Assembly (NCBI GenBank): GCA_031424915.1
Contig: JANPII010000092.1
Span: forward strand, 1-28,947
DNA: 28,947 bases
Reading direction: 5' to 3'
Origin: JANPII01 sp031424915
GTDB taxonomy: Bacteria > Pseudomonadota > Alphaproteobacteria > Rickettsiales > Midichloriaceae
The notes under the pieces are model-generated. The model was not told the origin of the DNA, searched no databases, and saw only the letters and a list, made by a program, of their open reading frames with translations. Positions within the stretch are counted from its first letter, which is position 1, and every line of letters starts with the position of its first letter. Of this stretch, positions 1 through 9,291 are shown one piece after another. The translations under genes and the position numbers were made by a program.

Positions 1-882
1 GATGGAGATATGGAAAAAGGCTCAATGCGTTGTGATGCTAATGTCTCGGTAAGGCGTAATGGTAGCACCACATTAGGCAATAGAGTTGAAATCAAAAACG
101 TTAATTCCATACGCAATTTAATGCGTGCGGTTGATTATGAAGTAGAAAGGCAAATCGGAGCATTGGAAAGCGGGGGACAGATTTTCCAAGAGACCAGGCT
201 TTTTGATGCTAGTTCTGGTCATACACGTGCATTGCGCTCCAAAGAAGATGCACGAGATTACCGTTATTTCCCAGACCCGGATTTGCTACCGATTGTTTTA
301 ACTGAAGAATATGTTGAGAATATTCGCACTAGCCTACCGGAGCTACCGGATCAGAAGAAGCAAAGATATATAAGCCAGTTAGGGCTATCGGCATACGATG
401 CTGCGGTTTTGGTAGCAGATAAAGCTGTAGCTCAATATTTTGAATTAGTAGTAGCTAGTTGCGATCCTAAGTTGGCAGCAAATTGGATTAGTGCTGAGTT
501 ATTTGGTAAGCTTAACAAGCAAAGCTTGGGCATAGAGCAGTCTCCCGTTAGTGCAAAACAGCTAGCTAAGCTCGTCAATTTAATTGAAGACGATACTATC
601 TCTGGCAAGCTCGCCAAGCAAGTATTTGAGATAATGTTTGAAACTGGCGAGGATCCAAATGTAATTATTGAGCACGAGGGATTAATACAGGTTACTGATA
701 ATGGCGCAATTGAAAGATTAGTGGACCAAGTGATGGTTGCACATCCTATAGAAGTAGCTGATTACCGCAGCGGTAAGACCAAGCTTTTCGGCTTCTTTGT
801 AGGCCAAATTATGAAGCTCTCACAAGGTAAAGCTAATCCTGCAGCCGTTAATGCTGTACTACAGCAGAAGCTTCAGAACTAG
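1..882 (+). CDS. gatB: Aspartyl/glutamyl-tRNA amidotransferase subunit B, C-terminal part (5' truncated by window)
   Basis: The reading frame is open from base 1 and runs 293 codons to a stop at 880-882. It begins in the conserved GatB catalytic core with DMEKGSMRCDANVSVR, followed by VEIKNVNS and RYFPDPDL, all family hallmarks. The end is the helical YqeY-like tail that contacts tRNA. GatB family proteins are usually near 480 residues, so roughly the first 190 are outside the window and the ATG at 10 is internal. With GatA and GatC it converts Glu-tRNA(Gln) or Asp-tRNA(Asn) to the amidated form in the cytoplasm. gltX and a tRNA-Glu gene also lie in this window, which fits an indirect Gln-tRNA route, but GlnRS absence cannot be judged here. 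The next gene follows after about 90 bp on the same strand. Confidence 0.96.
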   Translation, partial: DGDMEKGSMRCDANVSVRRNGSTTLGNRVEIKNVNSIRNLMRAVDYEVERQIGALESGGQIFQETRLFDASSGHTRALRSKEDARDYRYFPDPDLLPIVLTEEYVENIRTSLPELPDQKKQRYISQLGLSAYDAAVLVADKAVAQYFELVVASCDPKLAANWISAELFGKLNKQSLGIEQSPVSAKQLAKLVNLIEDDTISGKLAKQVFEIMFETGEDPNVIIEHEGLIQVTDNGAIERLVDQVMVAHPIEVADYRSGKTKLFGFFVGQIMKLSQGKANPAAVNAVLQQKLQN

Positions 883-973
883 CCCTTAAGTTGATAAAGG
901 AGCAATTTTAAGTGTGTTGGCTAGCATTTTATGATATGCCTAAAACTGCAATCCATGTTAAATCATATAATCA

Positions 974-2191
974 ATGCGTATCAATATTCCAAAATGGTTT
1001 TTGCAATCACAGTTAGAACGGTTAGTAGAGATACTAGGTGGTAATGAGTGTACGCGTGTTGTCGGGGGAACAGTACGAGATATTTTGCTAAATCGGCAGG
1101 GTACAGACATTGATCTTGCTACTACTTTACAGCCTGAAGTCGTGCAGCGAATCTTACAAGAACACGGCATGAAAGCCATACCTACTGGATTGCAGCATGG
1201 TACAATTACTGGGATTTATGGCCCTAATTTGACATGTGAAATTACTACGTTACGCCGCGACGTTGCTTGTGATGGGCGTAGGGCGAAGGTTGAATTTACT
1301 GATCATTGGGAGGAAGATGCTAAACGGCGTGATTTTACTATCAATTCTATGTTTATGGATATGGATGGCAATATTTACGATTACTGCGAAGGGTTGGTAG
1401 ATATTGAGCGCTTACTGGTACGTTTTGTAGGGGACCCAGCACAGCGTATAGAAGAAGATGCATTGCGCATACTCAGATATTTTCGCCTATATTCATATCT
1501 GGGTGGGGGTCAGTTAGATCAAGCTAGTCTTCAAGCTGCGCTAAGGCTGGCGCCGCTTATGCAGCAATTATCACATGAGCGCATACGTAATGAGATGCTA
1601 AAGCTACTGACAAACCCTTATGCGAAGCTAGCTTTGGAATTGATGTTCAAACATAAAATAGTGCGTCATATTGGTCTCAACGATATATTGATTGAGGATC
1701 TACACCCTATAAAATTTGGTAGTGACCCTCTTGCTAATCTCGCAGCTCTTCTACGCTTTGATACAAATCCTGGGCATATGGCACAAAATGTGGCAAGTAG
1801 CTGGCGCCTTAGCAATAAAGAGCGGCGAGTTCTTGACTTATTATGCACAGATTTATCGCATTACCCACTGCAACACTTGGATGCACCGCTCAATATACAT
1901 AAACGGCAGCTACACCTATTAGGACCAATCATGTATATGCATTATGTTATGTTACTCAACACAAGGCAGGAATATACTAAGATGGAGGAGCTAAGGGAGT
2001 TATCGCAAAAATATGAGGTACAAAAATTCCCTTTATCCGGTCATGACTTTCTACGTATGGGCTTGCAGCGAAAAGAAGTGGGAGCAGCGCTAGATGAGGC
2101 TAAGCAATTGTGGCTAGATTCTGACTTTGCTTTAAGTCATAAGGAGCTATTGCAGATTATAGGAAAAGCATTTGATAATAAGAGAAGCTAA
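974..2191 (+). CDS. CCA tRNA nucleotidyltransferase / poly(A) polymerase family protein
   Basis: This 405-aa protein belongs to the class II nucleotidyltransferase family that adds or repairs the 3' CCA of tRNA, or in some bacteria adds poly(A). The N-terminal catalytic head shows GGTVRDILL (about residues 31-39) and the metal-binding DIDLAT (about 45-50). RRDFTINSMFMD near 118-129 and EDALRILRYFR near 160-170 are the nucleotide-binding and head/neck motifs. An in-frame TAA at 968-970 limits the start to the ATG at 974; no strong Shine-Dalgarno is visible before it. The stop is separated by one base from the csaA ATG, so the two are probably cotranscribed. Both tRNA genes in this window already encode CCA, so repair is a likely role. 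Motifs alone do not separate CCA-adding from poly(A) activity here. Confidence 0.9.
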   Translation: MRINIPKWFLQSQLERLVEILGGNECTRVVGGTVRDILLNRQGTDIDLATTLQPEVVQRILQEHGMKAIPTGLQHGTITGIYGPNLTCEITTLRRDVACDGRRAKVEFTDHWEEDAKRRDFTINSMFMDMDGNIYDYCEGLVDIERLLVRFVGDPAQRIEEDALRILRYFRLYSYLGGGQLDQASLQAALRLAPLMQQLSHERIRNEMLKLLTNPYAKLALELMFKHKIVRHIGLNDILIEDLHPIKFGSDPLANLAALLRFDTNPGHMAQNVASSWRLSNKERRVLDLLCTDLSHYPLQHLDAPLNIHKRQLHLLGPIMYMHYVMLLNTRQEYTKMEELRELSQKYEVQKFPLSGHDFLRMGLQRKEVGAALDEAKQLWLDSDFALSHKELLQIIGKAFDNKRS

Positions 2192-2192
2192 A

Positions 2193-2528
2193 ATGACAAT
2201 AACTTATGAAGATTTTGAGCGTGTTGACCTACGTTCTGGCACTATTGTAAAGGTTGAGGAATTTCAAAGAGCCAAAAAGCCAGCCTATAAAGTATGGGCT
2301 GATTTTGGAACGGATATCGGAATTTTACAAACTTCTGCCCAAGTGACAGTGCATTATACTAAAGAGTCTCTTTTAAGACGATCTATTGTGGGATGCGTTA
2401 ATTTGGGCGAGAAAAATATAGCAGGCTTTACATCCCAGTTTCTTTTAGTCGGATTCGCAGATGAAAAAGGTGGCATTTGCCTTATTACAGTTGATCCTAA
2501 GGTGCCTAACGGCAAGAAAATGTGCTAA
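2193..2528 (+). CDS. csaA: CsaA-type tRNA-binding domain protein
   Basis: This 111-aa protein matches the usual length of the CsaA family, a stand-alone EMAPII-like OB-fold that binds tRNA and has been described as a secretion chaperone. The N-terminus MTITYEDFERVDLRSGTI is the family opening. VTVHYTKESL and CVNLGEKNIAGF in the middle and VPNGKKMC at the end follow the family pattern; CsaA proteins typically end near PNG. A TTG seven codons upstream (2172) overlaps the previous gene, and I prefer the ATG at 2193 because it aligns with the family start. It lies one base after the preceding nucleotidyltransferase stop, suggesting translational coupling. The precise cellular role is not established from sequence. 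Confidence 0.9.
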   Translation: MTITYEDFERVDLRSGTIVKVEEFQRAKKPAYKVWADFGTDIGILQTSAQVTVHYTKESLLRRSIVGCVNLGEKNIAGFTSQFLLVGFADEKGGICLITVDPKVPNGKKMC

Positions 2529-2660
2529 ATAGCTTGCTACAACTTTGCCCTCTTTCTAAACTCTGTTTATTAAAACACAAGAGCAGGAGGCATGTTGTTC
2601 TTGCAACGTAGTTAATTTGTTGCTAACACTCCTTGGGCAAAGAATAGAAAGAGGTACTTA

Positions 2661-4046
2661 GTGAGTAATAGCAAGATCTTAATAGCATTGTTATGTTTTT
2701 ACGTAGTGTTACCAGCTCAAGCTAATCAAGCAGCGCAACCAACAGAGTCTAAGCATAAAGAAGCAAAGCCCGCTCTTGGCTCTGTTACAGTGAATTTAAA
2801 TGGACGTATGAATCTATTTGCAGGCGGGGTTCATCAGCCGACGCTTTATAGTAGAAAATATAGTTTTGTAGGACCTTCTTATGTTGTTTCCGATAAGCTT
2901 ATAAATCGCGCCTTTGTCAACGATACAAAGTTAGATGTAGCGGTGCACGGTACTTCAGAGAACGGCTTGGAATATGGTGGTTTGATTAGGCTACATGCTG
3001 ATACCTCAGATGCTACCAATGACGAAGACAGTATTGCTGACAAGACTATGCTCTTTATTCAAAGCAATAAGTTTGGCCGCATAGAAGGGGGGAACTACCC
3101 CGGTGCTGGCGCAATGTTTGAAATGGATATTAGCACTTATGCCAAAGCAGCATATGGTGTAGATGGGTATTGGGTTAAGTGGATAAATGATGTGTCATAT
3201 ATAGACTTAACCGCCCTAGGATTACCAGGCAGTGTGCCATTTTCTGGGTTAGTTGGTTTCCGCTACTTAGCTAGCCCAAACTTACCTTCGAATTATTCAG
3301 GTTTTTCTTACTCTGATGCGCCCAAACTTACCTACTATACTAAGCCTTTAGAGGACTGGACCATAGGTGTAAGTTATATACCTGATTTAGACAGTACCGG
3401 CACCATAAAAGGAGCGGCCCCAATGGAAGAAGGTGCAGTAGATTCCAAGCGTGCCGCTTTGGGATATCGTTCCACCTTTAAAAACATCATAAGTGGAGGC
3501 ATGCAGTATAAGCATAAAATGGCAGGCTTGACTACGACCGTTAATCTCGCAGGCGAAATAGGGAAAGCTAAGCGCTACAACGGTATTAAAGATATACGTG
3601 ATCTGCGTGCTTATGAATTAGGGCTTATCTTGTCTTATGATAGTTATGCCATTGGTGCAAGCTATGGTAACTGGGGAAAAACTGGCACCTACCGCCAACC
3701 ATTCGCAGGCAGCAAGCAAGGCTCATCTTATTGGACTTTGATGGCTTCAAGGCAACAAGAAAAGCTAGGCTATAGCCTGACATATATGCAATCCAAGCGT
3801 GCAGGTGGCTTAGAAGCAGTAGGATCCCAGTTTATTAATATTGCCAGTGGTACCCCAATGAGTCTACCATACTTTGCGGATAGCTCTTATAACAAGTTCC
3901 GTGCGGCCTCAGCTGGTGTGCAATATTTAGTAGCTCCAGGTTTGCTGCCGTTTGCTGAGTTGACTGGTTTCCATTTTCGTAGCGCACAAGAGCCTGTAGC
4001 CAATAAAGGATATGTAGGGTTGACAGGTATAAGGCTTACATTTTAG
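2661..4046 (+). CDS. Outer membrane porin-like beta-barrel protein
   Basis: This 461-aa protein starts at GTG 2661, with an AGAGGT Shine-Dalgarno a few bases upstream. It has a typical signal peptide: NSK, then the hydrophobic ILIALLCFYVVL, then PAQA, with predicted cleavage near residue 21. The mature part is rich in alternating aromatic/polar strands, for example YKHKMAGLTTTVNLAGEIG and AYELGLILSYDSYAIGASYG. It ends in GLTGIRLTF, a C-terminal aromatic that matches the beta-barrel insertion signal. The overall look is of the Gram-negative porin superfamily found in alphaproteobacteria, but I cannot assign a named porin or substrate. It is probably monocistronic: 132 bp separate it from csaA, and thrS begins 116 bp later. 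In an intracellular bacterium such a porin would be a major surface protein. Confidence 0.85.
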   Translation: MSNSKILIALLCFYVVLPAQANQAAQPTESKHKEAKPALGSVTVNLNGRMNLFAGGVHQPTLYSRKYSFVGPSYVVSDKLINRAFVNDTKLDVAVHGTSENGLEYGGLIRLHADTSDATNDEDSIADKTMLFIQSNKFGRIEGGNYPGAGAMFEMDISTYAKAAYGVDGYWVKWINDVSYIDLTALGLPGSVPFSGLVGFRYLASPNLPSNYSGFSYSDAPKLTYYTKPLEDWTIGVSYIPDLDSTGTIKGAAPMEEGAVDSKRAALGYRSTFKNIISGGMQYKHKMAGLTTTVNLAGEIGKAKRYNGIKDIRDLRAYELGLILSYDSYAIGASYGNWGKTGTYRQPFAGSKQGSSYWTLMASRQQEKLGYSLTYMQSKRAGGLEAVGSQFINIASGTPMSLPYFADSSYNKFRAASAGVQYLVAPGLLPFAELTGFHFRSAQEPVANKGYVGLTGIRLTF

Positions 4047-4162
4047 TGAGTTTAGTAACTAGCCTGGTGTCATACAAATAATAGCTACAGTTTGTACTGT
4101 ACCGACTGAGAATTTTGGTGTATACATCCATACATGTTAAAAGTACCGAACGAGACTGCTTA

Positions 4163-6082
4163 ATGAGCAACATAAATATTACTCTACCAGACGGGCAGGT
4201 TAGAAGCTTTGCCACGGCTATAACCGGTATGGAATTAGCATCTGCAATTAGCCCAAGCTTAGCTAAAAATTCGGTTGCAGCTCGAGTTAATAAAGAGCTT
4301 TGGGACCTATCACGCCTATTGCCGAATAATGCTGTAGTAGAAATTATAACTGCTGCAAGCACGGAAGGTATTGAGATTATACGTCATGATGCCGCTCATA
4401 TCCTAGCGCAGGCAGTAAAAGAATTATATCCAGACGTGCAAGTAACAATTGGCCCAACAATTGAAAATGGATTCTATTATGATTTTGTGCGTGATGCCCC
4501 TTTTACTCCTGATGACCTCGCCAAAATTGAAGAGAGAATGCGCCAAATTGTAGCGGCTAATATTCCAATTAAGCGCCAGGTAATGAGTCGCAGCGAAGCG
4601 ATAGGTTATTTTACAAAGCTTGGGGAAAGCTATAAGGTAGAAATTATTCAAAGTATACCTGAGGGTGAAGAGCTGAGTATATACAGCCATGGGGAATTTG
4701 CAGACTTATGTAGAGGTCCCCATGCTCCTTTTACCGGTTTTGTTAAAGCTTTAAAGCTAATGAAAGTAGCAGGTGCTTATTGGCGTGGCGATAGCCGCAA
4801 CAAGATGCTGCAGCGAATTTATGGTACGGCATGGGCTACGGAAGCTCAGCTTAAGAATTATCTCACTATGCTAGAAGAGGCAGAAAAGCGTGATCATCGC
4901 AAGCTAGGGCGTGAGATGAATTTATTCCACTTCCAAGAGGAGGCCCCAGGTGCTGTATTTTGGCATACAAAAGGCTGGCATGTTTTTCAAACACTTATTA
5001 ACTATATGCGTCGTCGTTGTGCGCAGTATAATTACACCGAAATTAGCACACCAGAGCTGCTTGATTACTCTATATGGGTCACTTCTGGTCATGCTGAAAA
5101 GTTTGCAGAAAATATGTTCTCTGCTACTGCTGGTAATGATGGTAGAACATATGCCATCAAACCAATGAACTGCCCTGGAGGCGTACAAGTATTTAACTCT
5201 GGAACAGTAAGCTACAGGGACTTACCTATGCGTGTATCAGAGTATGGTAAAGTACACCGCTATGAGCCTTCAGGAGCGCTACATGGCCTAATGCGTGTAC
5301 GGGCATTTACTCAGGATGATGCTCATATCTTCTGCACCAATGCTCAAACTACACAAGAATGTGTATTGATGTGTGAATTGGCGTTGGCAATATACCGTGA
5401 CTTCGGTTTTGATCCAGTGCATATCAAACTATCAACCCGCCCTGAAAAGCGTATTGGATCTGATGAAATATGGGATAAAGCAGAGGAGGCGCTGCGTCAT
5501 GCAATTGAAGCGGCAGGACTGGAATATACGGTAAGTCCTGGAGAAGGTGCCTTTTATGGGCCGAAAATTGAGTTCGCGATTAAGGATGCCATAGGCCGTG
5601 ACTGGCAGATGGGCACCATCCAGGTAGATTTCAATTTGCCCCTACGTTTTGGTGCATACTATACTGCCGAAGATGGCAATAAACATCACCCTGTTATGAT
5701 ACATCGTGCGCTATTTGGCTCTTTAGAGCGCTTCATAGGAGTTCTATTGGAGCACACTTCTGGGCATCTACCGTTATGGCTTGCACCTACCCAAGTTGTA
5801 GTGGCAAGCATTACAGATGATGTGCAGGATTATGCTCACGATGTAGCAGATCAATTACGCAAGATTGGTGCTCGCGTAGAGTTAGACCTTGAAAATGATA
5901 CTATAAACTATAAAATACGGCATCATTTTCTGGCAAAAGCGCCTCTTATTGTTGTGTTGGGACGCAACGAGCGAGCAGAGAAAAAAATATCGCTGCGCAA
6001 ATTGGGCACTCAGGCACAGGAGGTACTTGCACTAGACGAGTTTGTTGCTAGACTTAGCGATATGGTGAAAGCACCATGCTAG
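4163..6082 (+). CDS. thrS: Threonine--tRNA ligase
   Basis: This 639-aa protein is close to the family norm of about 640. It charges tRNA-Thr in the cytoplasm. The order is a TGS domain (1-60, ITLPDGQVRSF), an editing domain with HDAAH at 75-79 and DLCRGPH further on, and a class II catalytic core. The core holds the zinc-ligand motifs NCPGG, DAHIFC and HRALFGS. An anticodon-binding domain (TQVVVASITDD onward) closes the protein. Upstream in-frame TTG and GTG codons exist from 4115, but the ATG at 4163 aligns with the conserved MxxxxITLPDG start. infC follows after 34 bp, the classical thrS-infC order, but rpmI-rplT are not next; gltX is. All zinc and editing residues I can identify are present. 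Confidence 0.97.
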   Translation: MSNINITLPDGQVRSFATAITGMELASAISPSLAKNSVAARVNKELWDLSRLLPNNAVVEIITAASTEGIEIIRHDAAHILAQAVKELYPDVQVTIGPTIENGFYYDFVRDAPFTPDDLAKIEERMRQIVAANIPIKRQVMSRSEAIGYFTKLGESYKVEIIQSIPEGEELSIYSHGEFADLCRGPHAPFTGFVKALKLMKVAGAYWRGDSRNKMLQRIYGTAWATEAQLKNYLTMLEEAEKRDHRKLGREMNLFHFQEEAPGAVFWHTKGWHVFQTLINYMRRRCAQYNYTEISTPELLDYSIWVTSGHAEKFAENMFSATAGNDGRTYAIKPMNCPGGVQVFNSGTVSYRDLPMRVSEYGKVHRYEPSGALHGLMRVRAFTQDDAHIFCTNAQTTQECVLMCELALAIYRDFGFDPVHIKLSTRPEKRIGSDEIWDKAEEALRHAIEAAGLEYTVSPGEGAFYGPKIEFAIKDAIGRDWQMGTIQVDFNLPLRFGAYYTAEDGNKHHPVMIHRALFGSLERFIGVLLEHTSGHLPLWLAPTQVVVASITDDVQDYAHDVADQLRKIGARVELDLENDTINYKIRHHFLAKAPLIVVLGRNERAEKKISLRKLGTQAQEVLALDEFVARLSDMVKAPC

Positions 6083-6116
6083 ACACTTTAATATTAATAA
6101 AATAATGGAGTAAGAC

Positions 6117-6638
6117 ATAAGTAAGGATTTAAAACTAAGTATTCGGGTTAACGCGCAGATTACAGCGCGCGAAGTTCGACTCATCGGAAGCGAAGGTGAG
6201 ATGTTGGGAGTGACTTCTGTAGTAGAAGGAATCAGGAAGGCGCAAGATGCGGGACTTGATCTAGTGGAAATTTCTCCAAGTGCAGCACCACCAGTCTGTA
6301 AGATTATGGACTATGGCAAATATAAGTACGAATTGCAGAAGCGCGCACAGGAAGCAAAGCGTAAGCAGAAAATAGTCGAAACTAAGGAGATTAAGGTACG
6401 TCCTAATATTGCTGATGGAGACTATCAAGTCAAGCTGCGCAACATTCAGAAATTTGTGAAAGAGGGCAACAAGGTGCGTATTTCTCTGATGTTCCGAGGA
6501 CGCGAAATTACGCATAATGAAATAGGCTTCGCCTTGATGGCTCGTATTAAACTTGATTTAGAAGATTACGCGAAAATTGAGTTAGAACCTAGGTTTGAAG
6601 GACGACAAATATTCATGGTTGTTGTACCGAAAATATAA
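6117..6638 (+). CDS. infC: Translation initiation factor IF-3, with non-canonical AUA start
   Basis: IF-3 binds the 30S subunit, prevents premature 50S joining and proofreads start codon and initiator tRNA. The N-domain starts at RVNAQITAREVRLIG and the C-domain includes KEIKVRPNIADGDYQVK, KVRISLMFRGREITH and the terminal FMVVVPKI. The first in-frame ATG (6201) would delete the conserved N-terminal 28 residues. Upstream, an in-frame TAA at 6111-6113 bounds the frame. The only start-like codon next to a Shine-Dalgarno (GGAG, 6107-6110, six-base spacer) is ATA at 6117, giving the normal length of 173 aa. infC in other bacteria starts with AUU or a similar rare codon and is autoregulated because IF-3 discriminates against it; the same control is inferred here. 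Confidence 0.93.
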   Translation: MSKDLKLSIRVNAQITAREVRLIGSEGEMLGVTSVVEGIRKAQDAGLDLVEISPSAAPPVCKIMDYGKYKYELQKRAQEAKRKQKIVETKEIKVRPNIADGDYQVKLRNIQKFVKEGNKVRISLMFRGREITHNEIGFALMARIKLDLEDYAKIELEPRFEGRQIFMVVVPKI

Positions 6639-6688
6639 CTACTTTTACTGGCATGTTAGCTAGCATAAGGTAACTTAAGGAATGTACA

Positions 6689-8047
6689 ATGACATTAGTA
6701 ACCAGATTTGCTCCATCTCCTACGGGATTCTTGCACATTGGTAGTGCACGTACTGCCCTATTTAATTGGTTATATACCAGGCATCATGGGGGAAAGTTCT
6801 ACCTGCGCATTGAAGATACTGATCGAGCTCGCTCTACCCAAGCTGCTATCGATGCAATCTTCAGTGGTATGAATTGGCTAGGCTTGAACTGGGATGGTGA
6901 AGTTGTATTGCAATCTGCTCAAGAAGAGCGTCACCGTGAAGTAGCATCCGAGATGGTTAAAGCTGGGCATGCTTACTACTGTTATGCTACTCAAGCTGAG
7001 TTAGAGGAGTTCCGAGCTAAGCACCCGCATAAGAAATTTCAAAGCCCATGGCGCAATAACTCGTCTTCTAGTAATGCTTCACCTGTAGTGCGACTTAAAG
7101 CTCCCCTGGAAGGAACGAGTGTGGTGCAAGATGCAGTATATGGCACTGTTAGTGTGCAGAATGCCGAACTAGATGATATGGTGCTATTGCGTGCCGACGG
7201 TACACCTACATATATGCTAGCGGTGGTGGTAGATGATCATGACATGGGGGTCAATTATGTGATTCGAGGGGATGACCATTTAACTAACACTTTTCGTCAA
7301 AATCAGATATATGATGCTATGGGGTGGCAGCAACCGCGCTATGCCCATATTCCATTAATCCATGGCCCTGATGGGGGTAAGCTATCAAAGCGACATGGTG
7401 CGCTTGGTGTCGATGCTTACCGTGAGATGGGCTATCTGCCTGAGGCAATCTGCAACTATCTGCTACGCCTAGGATGGAGCCATGGAGATCTGGAGATTAT
7501 GTCTAGTGCTCAGGCCATTGAGTTATTTGATATTACTGCGGTTAATAAATCTCCTGCTCGCTTCGATTGGGACAAGCTACAGCATATTAATGCCCATTAT
7601 CTTAGACAAAAATCTGATACCGAGCTTGCTGCATTGATATGCAACCATATGCAAGTTGCAGATGAGCTAGAGCAACGCATACTTCAAGCCACGCCGCTTC
7701 TAAAAGAGCGTGCACACACTATCTTAGAGTTGGTAGAAAGTGCAGCAATCCTACGTAAGAGGCAATCAGAGCCCGATATTCAATCGCAGCAAATTATGGC
7801 TGCTGAGCATACTCAAGCATTGCTTGCTGAGCTACAAACCGCACTCAGTGGGATAGATAAATGGGATAAAGATAATTTGAGCGCTGCTTTTAAGGTTGCA
7901 GCTGCAGCCTGCCAATGTAAGCCTGCGCAGATTATGCAGACACTGCGTGCTGCTCTGTTGGGAACTTTCGCCTCACCAAGCATACTAGAGATAATGCTCA
8001 TTCTTGGCCGCCAGGAAGTATTAGAGCGGTTGCATAAGGTAATGTAG
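6689..8047 (+). CDS. gltX: Glutamate--tRNA ligase
   Basis: This 452-aa class I aminoacyl-tRNA synthetase charges tRNA-Glu in the cytoplasm, and possibly tRNA-Gln as a substrate for GatCAB. The HIGH-type motif is in FAPSPTGFLHIGSARTALF near residues 7-25, and the KMSKS equivalent is KLSKRHG near 233. Glu-binding elements such as LRIEDTDR and the RGDDHLTNTFRQ segment are intact. The C-terminal third is a helical anticodon-binding cage. The start is ATG 6689, with AAGGA upstream (TTAAGGAATGTACA). It follows infC by 50 bp. Many alphaproteobacteria carry two GltX paralogues; from one copy I cannot say whether this is the discriminating or the tRNA-Gln-directed type. A small doubtful ORF and then convergent ubiA follow. 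Confidence 0.96.
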   Translation: MTLVTRFAPSPTGFLHIGSARTALFNWLYTRHHGGKFYLRIEDTDRARSTQAAIDAIFSGMNWLGLNWDGEVVLQSAQEERHREVASEMVKAGHAYYCYATQAELEEFRAKHPHKKFQSPWRNNSSSSNASPVVRLKAPLEGTSVVQDAVYGTVSVQNAELDDMVLLRADGTPTYMLAVVVDDHDMGVNYVIRGDDHLTNTFRQNQIYDAMGWQQPRYAHIPLIHGPDGGKLSKRHGALGVDAYREMGYLPEAICNYLLRLGWSHGDLEIMSSAQAIELFDITAVNKSPARFDWDKLQHINAHYLRQKSDTELAALICNHMQVADELEQRILQATPLLKERAHTILELVESAAILRKRQSEPDIQSQQIMAAEHTQALLAELQTALSGIDKWDKDNLSAAFKVAAAACQCKPAQIMQTLRAALLGTFASPSILEIMLILGRQEVLERLHKVM

Positions 8048-8124
8048 ACTTTTGCAATATTTTTAACGAAATATTAATCATATTGTCGAATAATATCTAA
8101 TGTGACATGTAGTATGGTGAAATA

Positions 8125-8331
8125 ATGATTATTATTAGCAACCCTAGGGCAGGAAAAGCAGTGCTATATAGCTCGGGTACTCGGTCTGCGCGTAACAAAG
8201 GTTCGGTAGAGCCAACAGAAAAAGTTACCCCTATTCAGCCTACTTCAGCAGCTACAGAGTATATCCACTCTACAAAAAAGCATATTTCAAAAGATGATGA
8301 GCTTGAGCATAAGGTGGACTTACAGGAATAA
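8125..8331 (+). CDS. Small hypothetical protein (68 aa), uncertain
   Basis: A 68-codon ORF fills most of the gap between gltX and convergent ubiA. It starts with ATG, preceded at five bases by GGTG. The product begins IIISNPRAGKAVLYSSG, continues through a Ser/Thr/Pro-rich middle, and ends in a charged tail rich in Lys, Asp and Glu. There is no signal peptide, membrane helix or recognised domain. It could be a genuine short regulatory or structural protein, or chance. Its stop is 9 bp from the ubiA stop. I do not recognise it, and conservation in relatives would decide. Confidence 0.4.
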   Translation: MIIISNPRAGKAVLYSSGTRSARNKGSVEPTEKVTPIQPTSAATEYIHSTKKHISKDDELEHKVDLQE

Positions 8332-8340
8332 TACCAAGTA

Positions 8341-9291
8341 TCAAGCTAGACGCCCTAGTAATATTGCAAGTAAGACAATGATGCCAAAGTCGATATTAGA
8401 TCTAAACCTACGCTGGCAATCTTTGGCATCGTCTATATCGAGCCCTTCTATCTGCCAATTTAATTGGTATAGTGCCAGCAATATACCAAGGTAGAACAAT
8501 ATACCCATATTGGTGTTGAGGCCAACAACCGCCAATCCACTTATTAACACAAAATACATACGCCATACTACCTCTTTGGTGCGTCCACCGAGTGCCAGGG
8601 CCATAGAGCCAATTCCAACTGTAGCATCGTCTTTTTTATCTTGATGAGCATAAACAGTATCGTATCCTATAGTCCATAATACTGCGCATATATAAAGCAG
8701 GAAAGGAGCGTAAATTGAATGCCTGCCAATGGTAAGCCAGGCAGTAAAGATGCCAAGGTTGTAAGTGAAGCCTAAAAACACTTGTGGGTAGTTAGTAAAG
8801 CGTTTCATCAAGGGGTATAGTGTTATTGGAATTATAGTCAGCAATCCAATAAAAAATGCAGTCCAAGGCAGTATGCAGAGAAAAGCAAAAGCTGTAGCAA
8901 GCAAAGCTGCTAATAATTTTGTTGCTTGTTGTAGTGAAAGCTCGCCAGCAGCTAGTGGTCTAGTAGCTGTTCTGCTTACTTTCTTATCTAACTGATAATC
9001 CATCATATCATTGATTACGCAGCCAGCACTGCGAATCATAAAGGTACCTACTGCAAAGAATAGGGACCATACTAATATTTGCCACCAGGTATAGCTAAAA
9101 AATGCGATGCTCCATAAAACTGGTAGAAGTAGTAGTAGAAAGCCTGCAAGTTTATCTCCACGCATTACGCGCCAATACGGGTTTTTACTTAAATTCCCCT
9201 GACTTACGGGCAGCAGAAGGTCAGAGGGAGTGTGCCCTTTTAGATGGACCAACAGTTTATTCCAGCTTTGTACTAACCATCTTTTAGCCAT
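8341..9291 (-). CDS. ubiA: 4-hydroxybenzoate polyprenyltransferase
   Basis: This inner-membrane enzyme attaches the polyprenyl tail to 4-hydroxybenzoate in ubiquinone synthesis. The first Asp-rich motif is INDMMDYQLDKKV, preceded by RSAGC and followed by RTATRPLAAGELS. The second is YDTVYAHQDKKDD. Eight or nine hydrophobic helices follow the UbiA pattern, including the pair LAGFLLLLLPVLWSIAFF and ILVWSLFFAVGTFMI. I chose the ATG at 9291 (316 aa), which overlaps the nuoC stop by eight bases. An ATG at 9309 and a non-ATG further up are alternatives that overlap nuoC more. It is the last gene of an NDUFS4-like/nuoC/ubiA cluster, so electron-carrier synthesis is coupled with two complex I subunits, which use that carrier. 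Confidence 0.93.
   Translation of the reverse strand: MAKRWLVQSWNKLLVHLKGHTPSDLLLPVSQGNLSKNPYWRVMRGDKLAGFLLLLLPVLWSIAFFSYTWWQILVWSLFFAVGTFMIRSAGCVINDMMDYQLDKKVSRTATRPLAAGELSLQQATKLLAALLATAFAFLCILPWTAFFIGLLTIIPITLYPLMKRFTNYPQVFLGFTYNLGIFTAWLTIGRHSIYAPFLLYICAVLWTIGYDTVYAHQDKKDDATVGIGSMALALGGRTKEVVWRMYFVLISGLAVVGLNTNMGILFYLGILLALYQLNWQIEGLDIDDAKDCQRRFRSNIDFGIIVLLAILLGRLA

Noticed and set aside
2543..2656. TTTGCCC/GGGCAAA and TCTTTCT/AGAAAGA pairs before the porin as a hairpin
   Set aside because: The arms are in the wrong order for a nested stem; short matches likely by chance.
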